NCBI RefSeq assembly: GCF_000359745.1
Contig: NZ_AQHN01000096.1
Coordinates: 1-64,000, forward strand
Direction: 5' to 3'
From: Rhizobium freirei PRF 81
GTDB taxonomy: Bacteria; Pseudomonadota; Alphaproteobacteria; Rhizobiales; Rhizobiaceae
Length of the DNA: 64,000 bases
In this document: positions 52,164-60,273 of the stretch, piece by piece
Layout: every line of letters starts with the position of its first letter
Position numbering within the stretch: position 1 is the stretch's first letter
The notes under the pieces: generated by a model
Databases searched by the model: none
What the model was told of the DNA's origin: nothing
Seen by the model: the letters and a program-made list of their open reading frames with translations, nothing else
Position numbers and translations under genes: made by a program

Positions 52164-52934
52164 TCAGATTTTGGCCGCGCACTTTTCGAGGATGTCGAGG
52201 TAGCCCTCGATCTTCCAGGCCGAGCGGCCGATGAACAGCCCATCGACATGGGGGCAGGATATGAGCTCTTCGCAGTTGTCCGCGTTGACCGAACCGCCGT
52301 AAAGGCAGGGAATGCGCCGGCCGAGCACGGCTTCCGCGAACGCGATGATCTCGGCCTGGCGGGCGTCGGCGTAGTCCGCTGTCGCGGGGATCCCATCGAC
52401 GCCAATGGCCCAAACAGGCTCGTAGGCAAGCAGTATCGGTTTGTGCTTCTGGTCGGTAGAAAGGCTTCCCAACGCGCCGCGAACCTGGCGCTCGAGGACG
52501 TCGCGGGCTCGCCCGGCCTCGCGTTCGGAAAGTGTCTCCCCTATGCAGATGAGCGGGATCAAGCCGTGGCGAACCGCCGCCCCGACTTTCAGTCCTACCG
52601 TCACGTCCGTCTCACCGAAATGTTCACGCCTCTCGGAGTGACCAAGCTCGACGATGTCGAGGTTGCAGTCCTTGAGCATCAAGGGTGAAATCTCGCCCGT
52701 CCAGGCGCCCTCCTCGTCCCAATGCATGTTCTGCGCGCCGACCTTCACCGACGTGCCCGCCAACGTGGTCTTCACTTCCCGGACAACAGTGAAAGGAGGG
52801 ATGACAAAGCGCTGGATGCGCGGATGGGACGTGATGTCTGCGGCCCTGAGACCGTGCGCAAACTGCGCGGCATCGGCAAGCGTCTTGTTCATCTTCCAGC
52901 TGGTGCCAATCCAGAGGGTTTTCTTCTCGGTCAT
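52164..52934 (-). CDS. Triose-phosphate isomerase-like protein, probably tetrulose-phosphate isomerase (EryH/LerI type)
   Basis: A 256-residue TIM barrel. Catalytic His99 (GHSERR) and Glu172 (AYEPVWAIG) and Lys14 are present, but the conserved Asn before Lys (NWKMN) is Ser12 (TSWKMN), and loop 3 reads MHWDEEGAWTGE instead of the canonical form. These changes are typical of EryH/LerI enzymes that interconvert L-erythrulose 1-phosphate and D-erythrulose 4-phosphate. Located 12 bp before the rpiB-like gene, downstream of the aldolase gene. Confidence 0.85.
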   Translation of the reverse strand: MTEKKTLWIGTSWKMNKTLADAAQFAHGLRAADITSHPRIQRFVIPPFTVVREVKTTLAGTSVKVGAQNMHWDEEGAWTGEISPLMLKDCNLDIVELGHSERREHFGETDVTVGLKVGAAVRHGLIPLICIGETLSEREAGRARDVLERQVRGALGSLSTDQKHKPILLAYEPVWAIGVDGIPATADYADARQAEIIAFAEAVLGRRIPCLYGGSVNADNCEELISCPHVDGLFIGRSAWKIEGYLDILEKCAAKI

Positions 52935-52976
52935 CGCCGCTTCACCACGTTTGCGTTCAAATGGATGTTGGCCGAC

Positions 52977-54026
52977 CTAGAGCGAGCCGGCTCGATACCG
53001 CTTCGCCATTTCCGCGAGCGGCACAACATGAATGGAGCTTGCGCGTCCTGCCGTTCCGAAAGCTTCGAATCTCTCGCGGCACAGCTTTGAAAGCGCCGTC
53101 ATTGCAGGCTTCAAATATTTGCGAGGGTCGAATTCTGTCGGATCTTCGGACAGCACTCGGCGCACCTGCCCGGTCATTGCCATGCGGCAATCAGTGTCGA
53201 TGTTGACCTTTCGCACACCATGCCGAATGCCGCGCAGGATTTCCTCGAGCGGCACGCCCCAGGTGGGCTTCATCCGCCCGCCGAAGCGATTGAAAATTTC
53301 TTGCAACTCCTCCGGCACGCTTGACGAACCGTGCATGACGAGATGGGTATTCGGAAGTTTCCGGTGAATCGCCTCGATAACATCCATTGCCAGCACGTCA
53401 CCGTCCGGCCGGCGTGAGAACTTGTAGGCGCCATGGCTGGTGCCCATTGCGACGGCAAGCGCATCCACCTTGGTCTCCGCGACAAATTTCGCCGCCTCCT
53501 CCGGATCGGTCAAAAGCTGATGCGGATCGAGCTTGCCTTCGACGCCGTGACCGTCTTCCGCCTCGCCCGTACCGGTCTCAAGCGAGCCCAGAACGCCAAG
53601 CTCCCCTTCCACCGAAACCCCTGCCCAATGGGCCGTGTCGCTGACGCTTCTCGTGACCTTGACGTTGTAGTCCCAATCCGCCGCGGTTTTCCCGTCAGCA
53701 AGGATCGATCCGTCCATCATGACGGACGTAAAACCATGCTGGATCGCGGTGACGCAGGTGCTCGGTTCGTTTCCGTGGTCAAGATGGACGCAAACGGGGA
53801 TATGCGGATAGATTTCCGTCACAGCCTCCATCATGTGCTTGAGCATGATGTCGTTGACATAGGCTCGGGCCCCACGGCTCGCCTGGAGAATCACAGGCGA
53901 ATCCGTTCCGTCGGCCGCTTCCATGATGGCAAGCGCCTGTTCCATGTTGTTAATGTTGAACGCCGGGACGCCGTAGCCGTGTTCGGCGGCATCATCCAGC
54001 AGCTGGCGGAGAGTAATCCTGGCCAT
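52977..54026 (-). CDS. Class II fructose/sedoheptulose-bisphosphate aldolase (CbbA-like)
   Basis: A 349-residue zinc aldolase of the longer Calvin-cycle type. Zinc and catalytic segments are VCVHLDHGNEPS, SVEGELGVLGSLETG, AVAMGTSHGAYKFSR and LVMHGSSSVPEEL, with VRKVNIDTDCRMA and phosphate-site residues near the end. It joins dihydroxyacetone phosphate with glyceraldehyde 3-phosphate or erythrose 4-phosphate. In this operon, which makes erythrose 4-phosphate by inference, formation of sedoheptulose 1,7-bisphosphate would fit. Confidence 0.88.
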   Translation of the reverse strand: MARITLRQLLDDAAEHGYGVPAFNINNMEQALAIMEAADGTDSPVILQASRGARAYVNDIMLKHMMEAVTEIYPHIPVCVHLDHGNEPSTCVTAIQHGFTSVMMDGSILADGKTAADWDYNVKVTRSVSDTAHWAGVSVEGELGVLGSLETGTGEAEDGHGVEGKLDPHQLLTDPEEAAKFVAETKVDALAVAMGTSHGAYKFSRRPDGDVLAMDVIEAIHRKLPNTHLVMHGSSSVPEELQEIFNRFGGRMKPTWGVPLEEILRGIRHGVRKVNIDTDCRMAMTGQVRRVLSEDPTEFDPRKYLKPAMTALSKLCRERFEAFGTAGRASSIHVVPLAEMAKRYRAGSL

Positions 54027-54032
54027 GACGTG

Positions 54033-55055
54033 TTACTCGCTGGTTGGATTGGAATTGAGATAGCTTGCGATCACGTCGACCTCCGTCGCCGAACCGAAAA
54101 CCAGCGGCGTGCGGCAATGGTGAGAGGTCGGGATCTTGTCCAGGATGGCGGTCGTGCCGTCGGTGGCCCGCCCCCCGGCCTGCTCCATCAGGAACGCGAT
54201 CGGATTCGCTTCATACACCAGGCGAAGGCGCCCATTTTCAAAGCCGGGTCGCTTGTCGCCGGCGTAGAAGAACACACCGCCCCTGATCAGGATCCGGTGG
54301 AGCTCTCCGACTGCCGATCCGAGCCAACGCATGTTGAAATCGCGGCCGCGCGTTCCCTCCTTGCCGGTCAGACAATCCTGAAGATACAGGCTCATGGCAG
54401 GGTGAAGGTGACGGTGGTTGGAAGCGTTATATGCAAGCTCGGACGTGTCGCGAGGTATCTGAACCTGCCTTTTGACGATCAGGAACTCGCCGGTTTGGGG
54501 ATGCATCGTCGCCAGCAGCACACCCTCACCGACCGAAAAGCCCAAATCGACCGTGTTGCCGAATGAGACATAACCGGCCGCGGCCTGGCGCTTTCCAGGG
54601 GTTAAAAAGGGATCTTCAGCTTCGCAGAAAGGCATGATCGAGAAGATCGTGCCGACGGGCGTGCCCAGCCCGACATTGCCTGAACCGTCGATCGGATCGA
54701 TTGCGACCGCAAAATGCTGGCCATTGAGCATAACTGGCGCGTCGGCCTCCTCGGACAGGACCCTGGCAGCGCCTGCGCGTGCGAGTATTTCGACGAACAA
54801 CTCGTGCGACGCGATGTCGATTGCCTTTTGCGCATCACCGTCGGTATTTGATCCGACAAGGTGGGCCAGATCGCCCTCCAGGGAACCGGCTGCGATGCGT
54901 GCGGATAAAAGACAGGCGCCATCCAACACACCGTGGATTAGAGCCGCCACCCCCTGACGGGACAAATCCTCAGCAGCCCAGGTCGAGAGGTACTCATCGA
55001 CAGAACCATACTGGACGCCCGCTTCGTCATTTCCGGGTGTCGCCGGCGCGCTCAT
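54033..55055 (-). CDS. Class I fructose-1,6-/sedoheptulose-1,7-bisphosphatase
   Basis: A 340-residue FBPase. The metal-binding motif is AIDPIDGSGNVGLG (usual DPLDGSSN), preceded by VLSEEADAP; the sugar-phosphate site shows NMRWLGSAVGELHRIL and FYAGDKRPGFENGRLRLVYEANP. Related to CbbF enzymes that accept both bisphosphates. It overlaps the transketolase gene by 4 bp and lies 6 bp before the aldolase gene, so the three are co-expressed. Confidence 0.87.
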   Translation of the reverse strand: MSAPATPGNDEAGVQYGSVDEYLSTWAAEDLSRQGVAALIHGVLDGACLLSARIAAGSLEGDLAHLVGSNTDGDAQKAIDIASHELFVEILARAGAARVLSEEADAPVMLNGQHFAVAIDPIDGSGNVGLGTPVGTIFSIMPFCEAEDPFLTPGKRQAAAGYVSFGNTVDLGFSVGEGVLLATMHPQTGEFLIVKRQVQIPRDTSELAYNASNHRHLHPAMSLYLQDCLTGKEGTRGRDFNMRWLGSAVGELHRILIRGGVFFYAGDKRPGFENGRLRLVYEANPIAFLMEQAGGRATDGTTAILDKIPTSHHCRTPLVFGSATEVDVIASYLNSNPTSE

Positions 55056-57046
55056 TGCTTGCCCCTTATCCTTGCTAGGGCGCGCGTGACGATTGCGTCA
55101 CCCGTGATCCCAAATTGCTCGTACAGCGTCTCGGCCGGCGCAGACGCTCCGAAGCCGGACATCCCAATCACGTCGTCTTCGCTGTCGACATACCTAGTCC
55201 AGCCGAACTTCGAGAGCGCTTCCACGGCAATGCGCGGCGCGTTGCCGAGGACCGAGCTGCGGTAATCCTTGGGCTGCTGTTCGAAGAGATCCCAGCTCGG
55301 CATCGAGACGACAGCGGCGGGAACGTTTCTCGCCTCAAGCTCGTCGGCAGCCTGGATCGCAAGCGCGACTTCCGTTCCAGTGGCGATGATTGTGACGGCA
55401 CGTTCGCTGCTCGCTTCCCGCAGCACATAGGCTCCCCGTGCGCAGCGATTGATGCCGTCACGCTGGGCGCGCAGTTGCGGGACATTCTGCCGCGAGAGCG
55501 CCAAAACCGACGGCGTGTTCTTGCTGGTTATTGCAAGATCCCAGCATTCCAGCGTCTCGATGGTGTCGGCCGGCCGGAATACATGCAAGTTCGGCATTGC
55601 CCTGAGGCTGGCAAGATGCTCGACCGGCTGGTGCGTCGGACCGTCTTCGCCAAGACCGATCGAGTCATGCGTCATCACGAAGATAGAGCGGACGCCCATC
55701 AGAGCCGCCACACGAATGGCATTGCGGCAATAATCCGAGAAGACGAGGAACGTGCCACCATAGGGTATGACGCCGCCGTGAGCCGCCATACCGTTCATCG
55801 CGGCGGCCATGGCAAACTCTCTAACGCCATAGCTGACATACCGCCCGCTTGCAGCGGCGGTGAAATCGCTGTCGACGGCCGGAACCCGGGTCAAGTTTGA
55901 GTGGGTGAGGTCAGCGGACCCGCCGATCATTTCCGGAAGCAGCTCCGTCAGCGCTTCCAGTGCGATCTGGCTTGCCTTACGCGTTGCCACTGATTGCGGC
56001 TTGTCGAGCAGCTTTGCCTTGGCGGCGTTGACCGCTTCCTCATATCGCGCTGGCAATGAGCCGGCGGTGCGGCGTTCAAACTCACTTCTGACATCTGCGC
56101 CCGCTGCTTCGAGCCGCGCTTGCCAGTCCTTGCGCGCCTTGGCGCCCTTCGCGCCGACTTCGCGCCAAGTTTTGAGGATTGGAGCAGGAATCTCGAAAGT
56201 GTCCGCCGTCCAGCCATAGACTGCCTTCGTCGCGGCGGCTTCGCTGGCGCCGAGCGGTGCACCATGTACGGAGCTTGTTCCTGCCCTTGACGGAGAGCCG
56301 TATCCGATGATGGTTTTCAGGGCTATGAGGGATGGTCTGGATCCTTCCGTCTTCGCCTGCGAGATCGCCGCGTCGATCGCATCCGGATCATGACCGTCAA
56401 CGCGCTGCGTGTGCCATCCGTAGGCGTCGAACCTCGCGAGCACATCTTCCGAAAACGCGATTGCGGTCGAGCCGTCGATGGTGATGGAGTTGTCGTCGTA
56501 AAGGACGATCAACTTGCCGAGCTGCAGGTGGCCGGCCAGCGAAGCAGCTTCCTGACCAACACCTTCCATGAGACACCCATCTCCACAGAAAACGTAGGTC
56601 CGGTGATCGACAAGCGCTGCGCCAAATTCGGTTGATAGGCGCCGCTCCGCGATAGCCATTCCGACAGCCGACGCGATCCCCTGTCCGAGCGGCCCGGTGG
56701 TCGTCTCGACGCCAGCGGTGTGCCCGTATTCGGGATGACCTGGCGTTTTGGAGCCCCATTGGCGGAAGTTGCGAACCTGCTCAATCGTCATGTCTTCGTA
56801 CCCGGTGAGGTGCAGAAGGCTGTAGAGCAGCATCGAGCCATGGCCGTTCGACAGGACGAAACGATCGCGGTCCGGCCAGCCAGGTTCGCTTGAATCGAAC
56901 TTGAGGTGCCGGCCGAACAGCACCGCCGCCGCATCAGCCATGCCCATGGGCATTCCGGGGTGCCCGGACTTTGCGGCCTCAACCGCGTCGATCGACAGGA
57001 CACGGATAGCGTTCGCGAGATCGCGGATCGAAACTGCTGCTGTCAA
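55052..57046 (-). CDS. Transketolase
   Basis: A 664-residue thiamine-diphosphate enzyme of full length: N-terminal GHPGMPMGMADAA, SNGHGSMLLYSLLHLTGYE, QWGSKTPGHPEYG, the ThDP motif FCGDGCLMEGVGQEA, and in the pyrimidine domain THDSIGLGEDGPTHQPVEHL. I prefer the TTG at 57046 because GGGAGG lies directly upstream; the ATG at 57061 has the ribosome site inside its own coding sequence. It moves two-carbon units between ketose and aldose phosphates. First gene of the operon tkt-fbp-fba-tpi-like-rpiB-like. Confidence 0.9.
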   Translation of the reverse strand: MTAAVSIRDLANAIRVLSIDAVEAAKSGHPGMPMGMADAAAVLFGRHLKFDSSEPGWPDRDRFVLSNGHGSMLLYSLLHLTGYEDMTIEQVRNFRQWGSKTPGHPEYGHTAGVETTTGPLGQGIASAVGMAIAERRLSTEFGAALVDHRTYVFCGDGCLMEGVGQEAASLAGHLQLGKLIVLYDDNSITIDGSTAIAFSEDVLARFDAYGWHTQRVDGHDPDAIDAAISQAKTEGSRPSLIALKTIIGYGSPSRAGTSSVHGAPLGASEAAATKAVYGWTADTFEIPAPILKTWREVGAKGAKARKDWQARLEAAGADVRSEFERRTAGSLPARYEEAVNAAKAKLLDKPQSVATRKASQIALEALTELLPEMIGGSADLTHSNLTRVPAVDSDFTAAASGRYVSYGVREFAMAAAMNGMAAHGGVIPYGGTFLVFSDYCRNAIRVAALMGVRSIFVMTHDSIGLGEDGPTHQPVEHLASLRAMPNLHVFRPADTIETLECWDLAITSKNTPSVLALSRQNVPQLRAQRDGINRCARGAYVLREASSERAVTIIATGTEVALAIQAADELEARNVPAAVVSMPSWDLFEQQPKDYRSSVLGNAPRIAVEALSKFGWTRYVDSEDDVIGMSGFGASAPAETLYEQFGITGDAIVTRALARIRGKQ

Positions 57047-57183
57047 TTCTTCCTCCCTCATAAACCGCGACTAATGTGGCGCACTTTTCTGGATATCACA
57101 ATATCGAAACACAAAATAACGTATCCTATACGACAAACATAACAATATCACATTCAGCTGCAAAAAGTCTGCCCATCGACATC

Positions 57184-57203
57184 ATACCTCATACCTTATA
57201 CCT
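57184..57203 (-). promoter_or_regulatory. Triple ATACCT repeat (site 5)
   Basis: ATACCT appears three times at 7-bp spacing (57184-57189, 57191-57196, 57198-57203), as in site 3. It is about 140 bp upstream of the transketolase start and 300 bp from the importer 5 gene. Confidence 0.65.
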
Positions 57204-57425
57204 CTCCATTTGCGCAATAGCTTTTATTTGACTACCGCGTCGATCGGGAGCCGTAAGGATCGTTCCGGGTCGATTTCATGGGGGCGGTCTGCCTCGATCC
57301 GTTTGGTGGCAAACGGACAAGGCGACCACCGTGATGACTACCGCGTTGGGCACTCACGGTGGTTGAAACCATCCCAAATGCGGGATGCTCAATTCGGCTC
57401 GCCGATGTTTCCGACATTTCTTCAG

Positions 57426-57461
57426 TTGACAGCTTTTACAAATGCATTAACGTATACGTTA
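57426..57461 (+). promoter_or_regulatory. Promoter of importer 5 with palindromic operator over the -10 box
   Basis: TTGACA (57426-57431) is followed after 16 bp by TAACGT (57448-57453), which is the first half of the palindrome TAACGTATACGTTA. A repressor bound there would mask the -10 element. The half-site CGTAT recurs at 57120-57132. Confidence 0.6.
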
Positions 57462-57504
57462 TTGAATTCGAGGAACTCAATAGGCCTTAAAGGGAGGAAC
57501 CGAA

Positions 57505-58635
57505 ATGCCTATGACGATGCGCAAGTCCCTACAGATGATCGCCCTTGCCACTGCCCTCGGCGGCAGCGCTGCCTATGCGCCGAGCGCCTTCGCGATCGAT
57601 GTCGATAAACAGATCAAGGATATTGAAAGTCACCCGGCAAGCGGGCCCAACGGCGAAAAAGCGACCCTCGCGAGCGACCTGAAGCTATCCGCCGAGGAGA
57701 TCGAAAAGATCAAGGCGAAGCATGCCAAAGCGGCCATTGTGATGCACTACACGGCGTCTGACTGGGCCAAGGCCCAGATGGCCGGGCAAAAGAAGGCCCT
57801 GGAAGAGCTCGGCGTCGAAATCGTTGCGACGACTGATGCTGGATATCGCGCGGAGCAGCAAGTTTCAGACATCGAAAGCGTCATGGCGCTCAAACCTGAC
57901 GTCATGATCACCGTTCCCGCCGAGCAGTCAGCCACGGCCGCAGCATACAAGAAAGCTGCTGCCGCTGGCATTAAGATCATCTTCCTTGACCAGACCGGCG
58001 CCGGGATGAAGGCTGGCAAAGACTATGTGAGCCTCGTCTCTTCCGACAACCGCGGGATGGGAAAGGTCGCCGCACTGCTCATGGCCAAGGCGCTCGACGG
58101 CAAGGGCGAAATCGGTCTCATCCCGCATGCGTCCGACCTTTTTGCCACCAAAGAACGCGTGGTCGGCTTCAAGGAAGCGATCAAGGATTATCCGGATATC
58201 AAGATCGTCCAGGAGACCGGTGTCGGAGGCCCTGATTTCTCAAGCGAATCCGAGCGCGTCGCCTCCGCAATGCTGACGGCCCACCCCAACCTCAATGGCA
58301 TCTGGGCCGTGTGGGACGTTCCAACAGAAGGCGTCCTGTCAGCGGCGCGCGCAGCGGGCGCGTCCAAGAGCCTCGTCATCACCACTTGCGACCTTGGCGT
58401 CAACATCTCGATCGACATGGCTAAGAAGGGTTACGTCAAGGGAACCGGATCCCAGCGTCCGTACGGCGCCGGTTATGCCGAGGGCATCCTTGCCGGATAC
58501 GCCCTACTCGGAAAGGACGCACCTCCCTACGTCGTGCTCCCGGCCCTTGCGGTGACCCGCGATAACCTGATCGAGGCGTGGCCGCAGTCGAACGGCGACC
58601 AGGCACCGAAGATTCTCACCGACGCAATGAACTAA
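57505..58635 (+). CDS. CUT2 ABC transporter substrate-binding protein, importer 5
   Basis: A 376-residue periplasmic protein with a signal peptide (MRKSLQMIALATALGGSAAY, cleavage near SAFA). The mature part has AAIVMHYTASDWAKAQMAGQ, LKPDVMITVPAEQSATAAAYKKA and LNGIWAVWDVPTEGVLSAAR, a ribose-type binding protein. GGGAGGAACC precedes the start. First gene of a rightward operon that continues through an importer, an extended SDR, a GntR gene and a decarboxylating-type dehydrogenase. Confidence 0.88.
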   Translation: MPMTMRKSLQMIALATALGGSAAYAPSAFAIDVDKQIKDIESHPASGPNGEKATLASDLKLSAEEIEKIKAKHAKAAIVMHYTASDWAKAQMAGQKKALEELGVEIVATTDAGYRAEQQVSDIESVMALKPDVMITVPAEQSATAAAYKKAAAAGIKIIFLDQTGAGMKAGKDYVSLVSSDNRGMGKVAALLMAKALDGKGEIGLIPHASDLFATKERVVGFKEAIKDYPDIKIVQETGVGGPDFSSESERVASAMLTAHPNLNGIWAVWDVPTEGVLSAARAAGASKSLVITTCDLGVNISIDMAKKGYVKGTGSQRPYGAGYAEGILAGYALLGKDAPPYVVLPALAVTRDNLIEAWPQSNGDQAPKILTDAMN

Positions 58636-58643
58636 CGGTGCGC

Positions 58644-58665
58644 GGGAGCGGCTCCGGCCGCTCCC
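58644..58665 (+). other. Intercistronic hairpin after the binding-protein gene of importer 5
   Basis: GGGAGCGGC (58644-58652) pairs perfectly with GCCGCTCCC (58657-58665) around a 4-nt loop, 8 nt after the stop codon. Same position as the stems in the other four importers. Confidence 0.58.
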
Positions 58666-58689
58666 CGTCCCCAGCGGCGGACAACGACC

Positions 58690-60273
58690 ATGAACACTCA
58701 AGCAGTCACCGAAACCCTCGCCGCCGTCAGGATGCGCGACGTGAGGAAATCGTTTGGCGGCGTGCACGCATTGCGCGGTGTCAGCCTGACGATCCAACCC
58801 GGGACAATCCATGCGCTGGTCGGCGAAAATGGCGCCGGCAAGTCTACGCTGTTGAAGATCCTGCAGGGCGTGGTCACACCCACGGAGGGATCCATCGAGG
58901 TTTTTGGCGAACACATGTCGTCAAGCTCTCCGGAGAATTCCCGCAGGCTCGGCATTGAGATGATCTTCCAGGACCTCAGCCTGATCCCCACCCTCACGGT
59001 CGCCCAGAACATTTTCCTCAACCGGGAGCCCCGCCGCCTGTCGATCTTGGTCGACGAGCGCAGGGAAATCGCACAGGCAGCCGAGATCATCGGCCAACTC
59101 AACCTCAGGGTTGATCCGAGGACGCCTGTTTTTGAACTCAGCCCCGGCCAGGCCCAGCTGACCGAGATCGCCAAGGCCATCCACCAGGACGCCAGGATCC
59201 TTATCCTTGACGAACCAACCTCGTCGCTGAGCGCACAGGAAGCCGACACTCTGTTCGGCATGTTGAAGAAGCTCACTGCGGCGGGAACAGCCGTGATCTA
59301 CGTTTCCCATCGCATGAGCGAGATCATGACGATCGCCGACGAGATTACAATTCTGCGTGACGGTCAGAACGTGACCTCCGGGAAGACATCCGAATTCACG
59401 CTCGACTCGATCGTGCAGCACATGGTCGGCAAGCGTGTCACCGGTTTCCAATACCAGGCGCGCGCCATTGATCGCAGCGGCAAACCCGCGCTGAGCGTAC
59501 GTGGCCTTTCGGGCCCTTCGGGAAAACCCAGCGATGTCAGCTTCGACGTTCACAGGGGCGAGATTGTGGGAATAGCAGGCCTCATGGGCGCTGGCCGGAG
59601 CGAGCTTGCCCGCCTTCTTTTCGGCGTCGATAAGAAAACTGCGGGAACCGTAGAACTCGGCGACACTGCCGTTGAGTTCAAGTCACCTTCGGATGCGATC
59701 AAGGCTGGCATTGTGCTTGTTCCGGAGAGCCGCCACGAGGAAGGTCTGGTTGTCGAGCACAGCGTGGGCGACAATCTTGGACTGCCGCAGATCGGTCAGC
59801 TCGTCCGCGGTCCCTTCATCGACCGTCGACGCGAGGGAACACTGACCTCCGATCTCATCAAGCAACTGAGGATCAAGACGCCGTCCGCTGACAATAAGGT
59901 CAGGAACCTTTCCGGCGGCAACCAGCAGAAGATCGTTATTGCCAAATGGCTAGCGATTGATCCTTCGGTTGTCATTCTCGACGAACCAACAGCAGGCGTA
60001 GACATCGGTTCAAAGGCCGAGATCGTTGAACTCATTCGGAGCGTCGCCTCCTCCGGAAAGTCCGTCATCGTCATCTCGTCGGAACCAGCCGAGCTTCTGG
60101 CAACAAGTGACCGCATCCTGGTCATGAACAACGGACGTCTCGCGCGCGAAATCGAGCGCGACGAAATCGAAAGCTGGGCCACGATTGCCGGCGACGAAAC
60201 TCAATCTCCGCTGATCCGCACCGAACTCGGTCTGCAGGTCGCGATTCAGAAGGCAACCCAAAATGTCCACTGA
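58690..60273 (+). CDS. Sugar ABC transporter ATP-binding protein, CUT2, importer 5
   Basis: A 527-residue double-NBD ATPase: NBD1 Walker A GENGAGKST, signature LSPGQAQLTEIAKAI, Walker B LILDEPTSSLS; NBD2 GLMGAGRSE, signature LSGGNQQKI and VILDEPTAGVDIG. It has a 20-residue N-terminal extension before the first NBD. The coding end overlaps the permease start by 11 bp. Confidence 0.9.
   Translation: MNTQAVTETLAAVRMRDVRKSFGGVHALRGVSLTIQPGTIHALVGENGAGKSTLLKILQGVVTPTEGSIEVFGEHMSSSSPENSRRLGIEMIFQDLSLIPTLTVAQNIFLNREPRRLSILVDERREIAQAAEIIGQLNLRVDPRTPVFELSPGQAQLTEIAKAIHQDARILILDEPTSSLSAQEADTLFGMLKKLTAAGTAVIYVSHRMSEIMTIADEITILRDGQNVTSGKTSEFTLDSIVQHMVGKRVTGFQYQARAIDRSGKPALSVRGLSGPSGKPSDVSFDVHRGEIVGIAGLMGAGRSELARLLFGVDKKTAGTVELGDTAVEFKSPSDAIKAGIVLVPESRHEEGLVVEHSVGDNLGLPQIGQLVRGPFIDRRREGTLTSDLIKQLRIKTPSADNKVRNLSGGNQQKIVIAKWLAIDPSVVILDEPTAGVDIGSKAEIVELIRSVASSGKSVIVISSEPAELLATSDRILVMNNGRLAREIERDEIESWATIAGDETQSPLIRTELGLQVAIQKATQNVH

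Larger units (their letters stand above)
57047..57504. promoter_or_regulatory. Divergent control region between the transketolase operon and importer 5
   Basis: Three different dyad or repeat elements lie here. CGTAT (57120-57124) with ATACG (57128-57132) is near the transketolase side. Three ATACCT copies with a 7-bp period lie at 57184-57203 (site 5). TAACGTATACGTTA (57448-57461) is a perfect 14-bp palindrome near importer 5. The stretch up to about 57200 is AT-rich. No gene is supported. Confidence 0.6.

Noticed and set aside
41396..57046. Autotrophic Calvin cycle (RuBisCO with cbb-type genes)
   Set aside because: The RuBisCO-like protein lacks several essential carboxylase residues, no small subunit or phosphoribulokinase is present, and the isomerases point to tetrulose phosphates.
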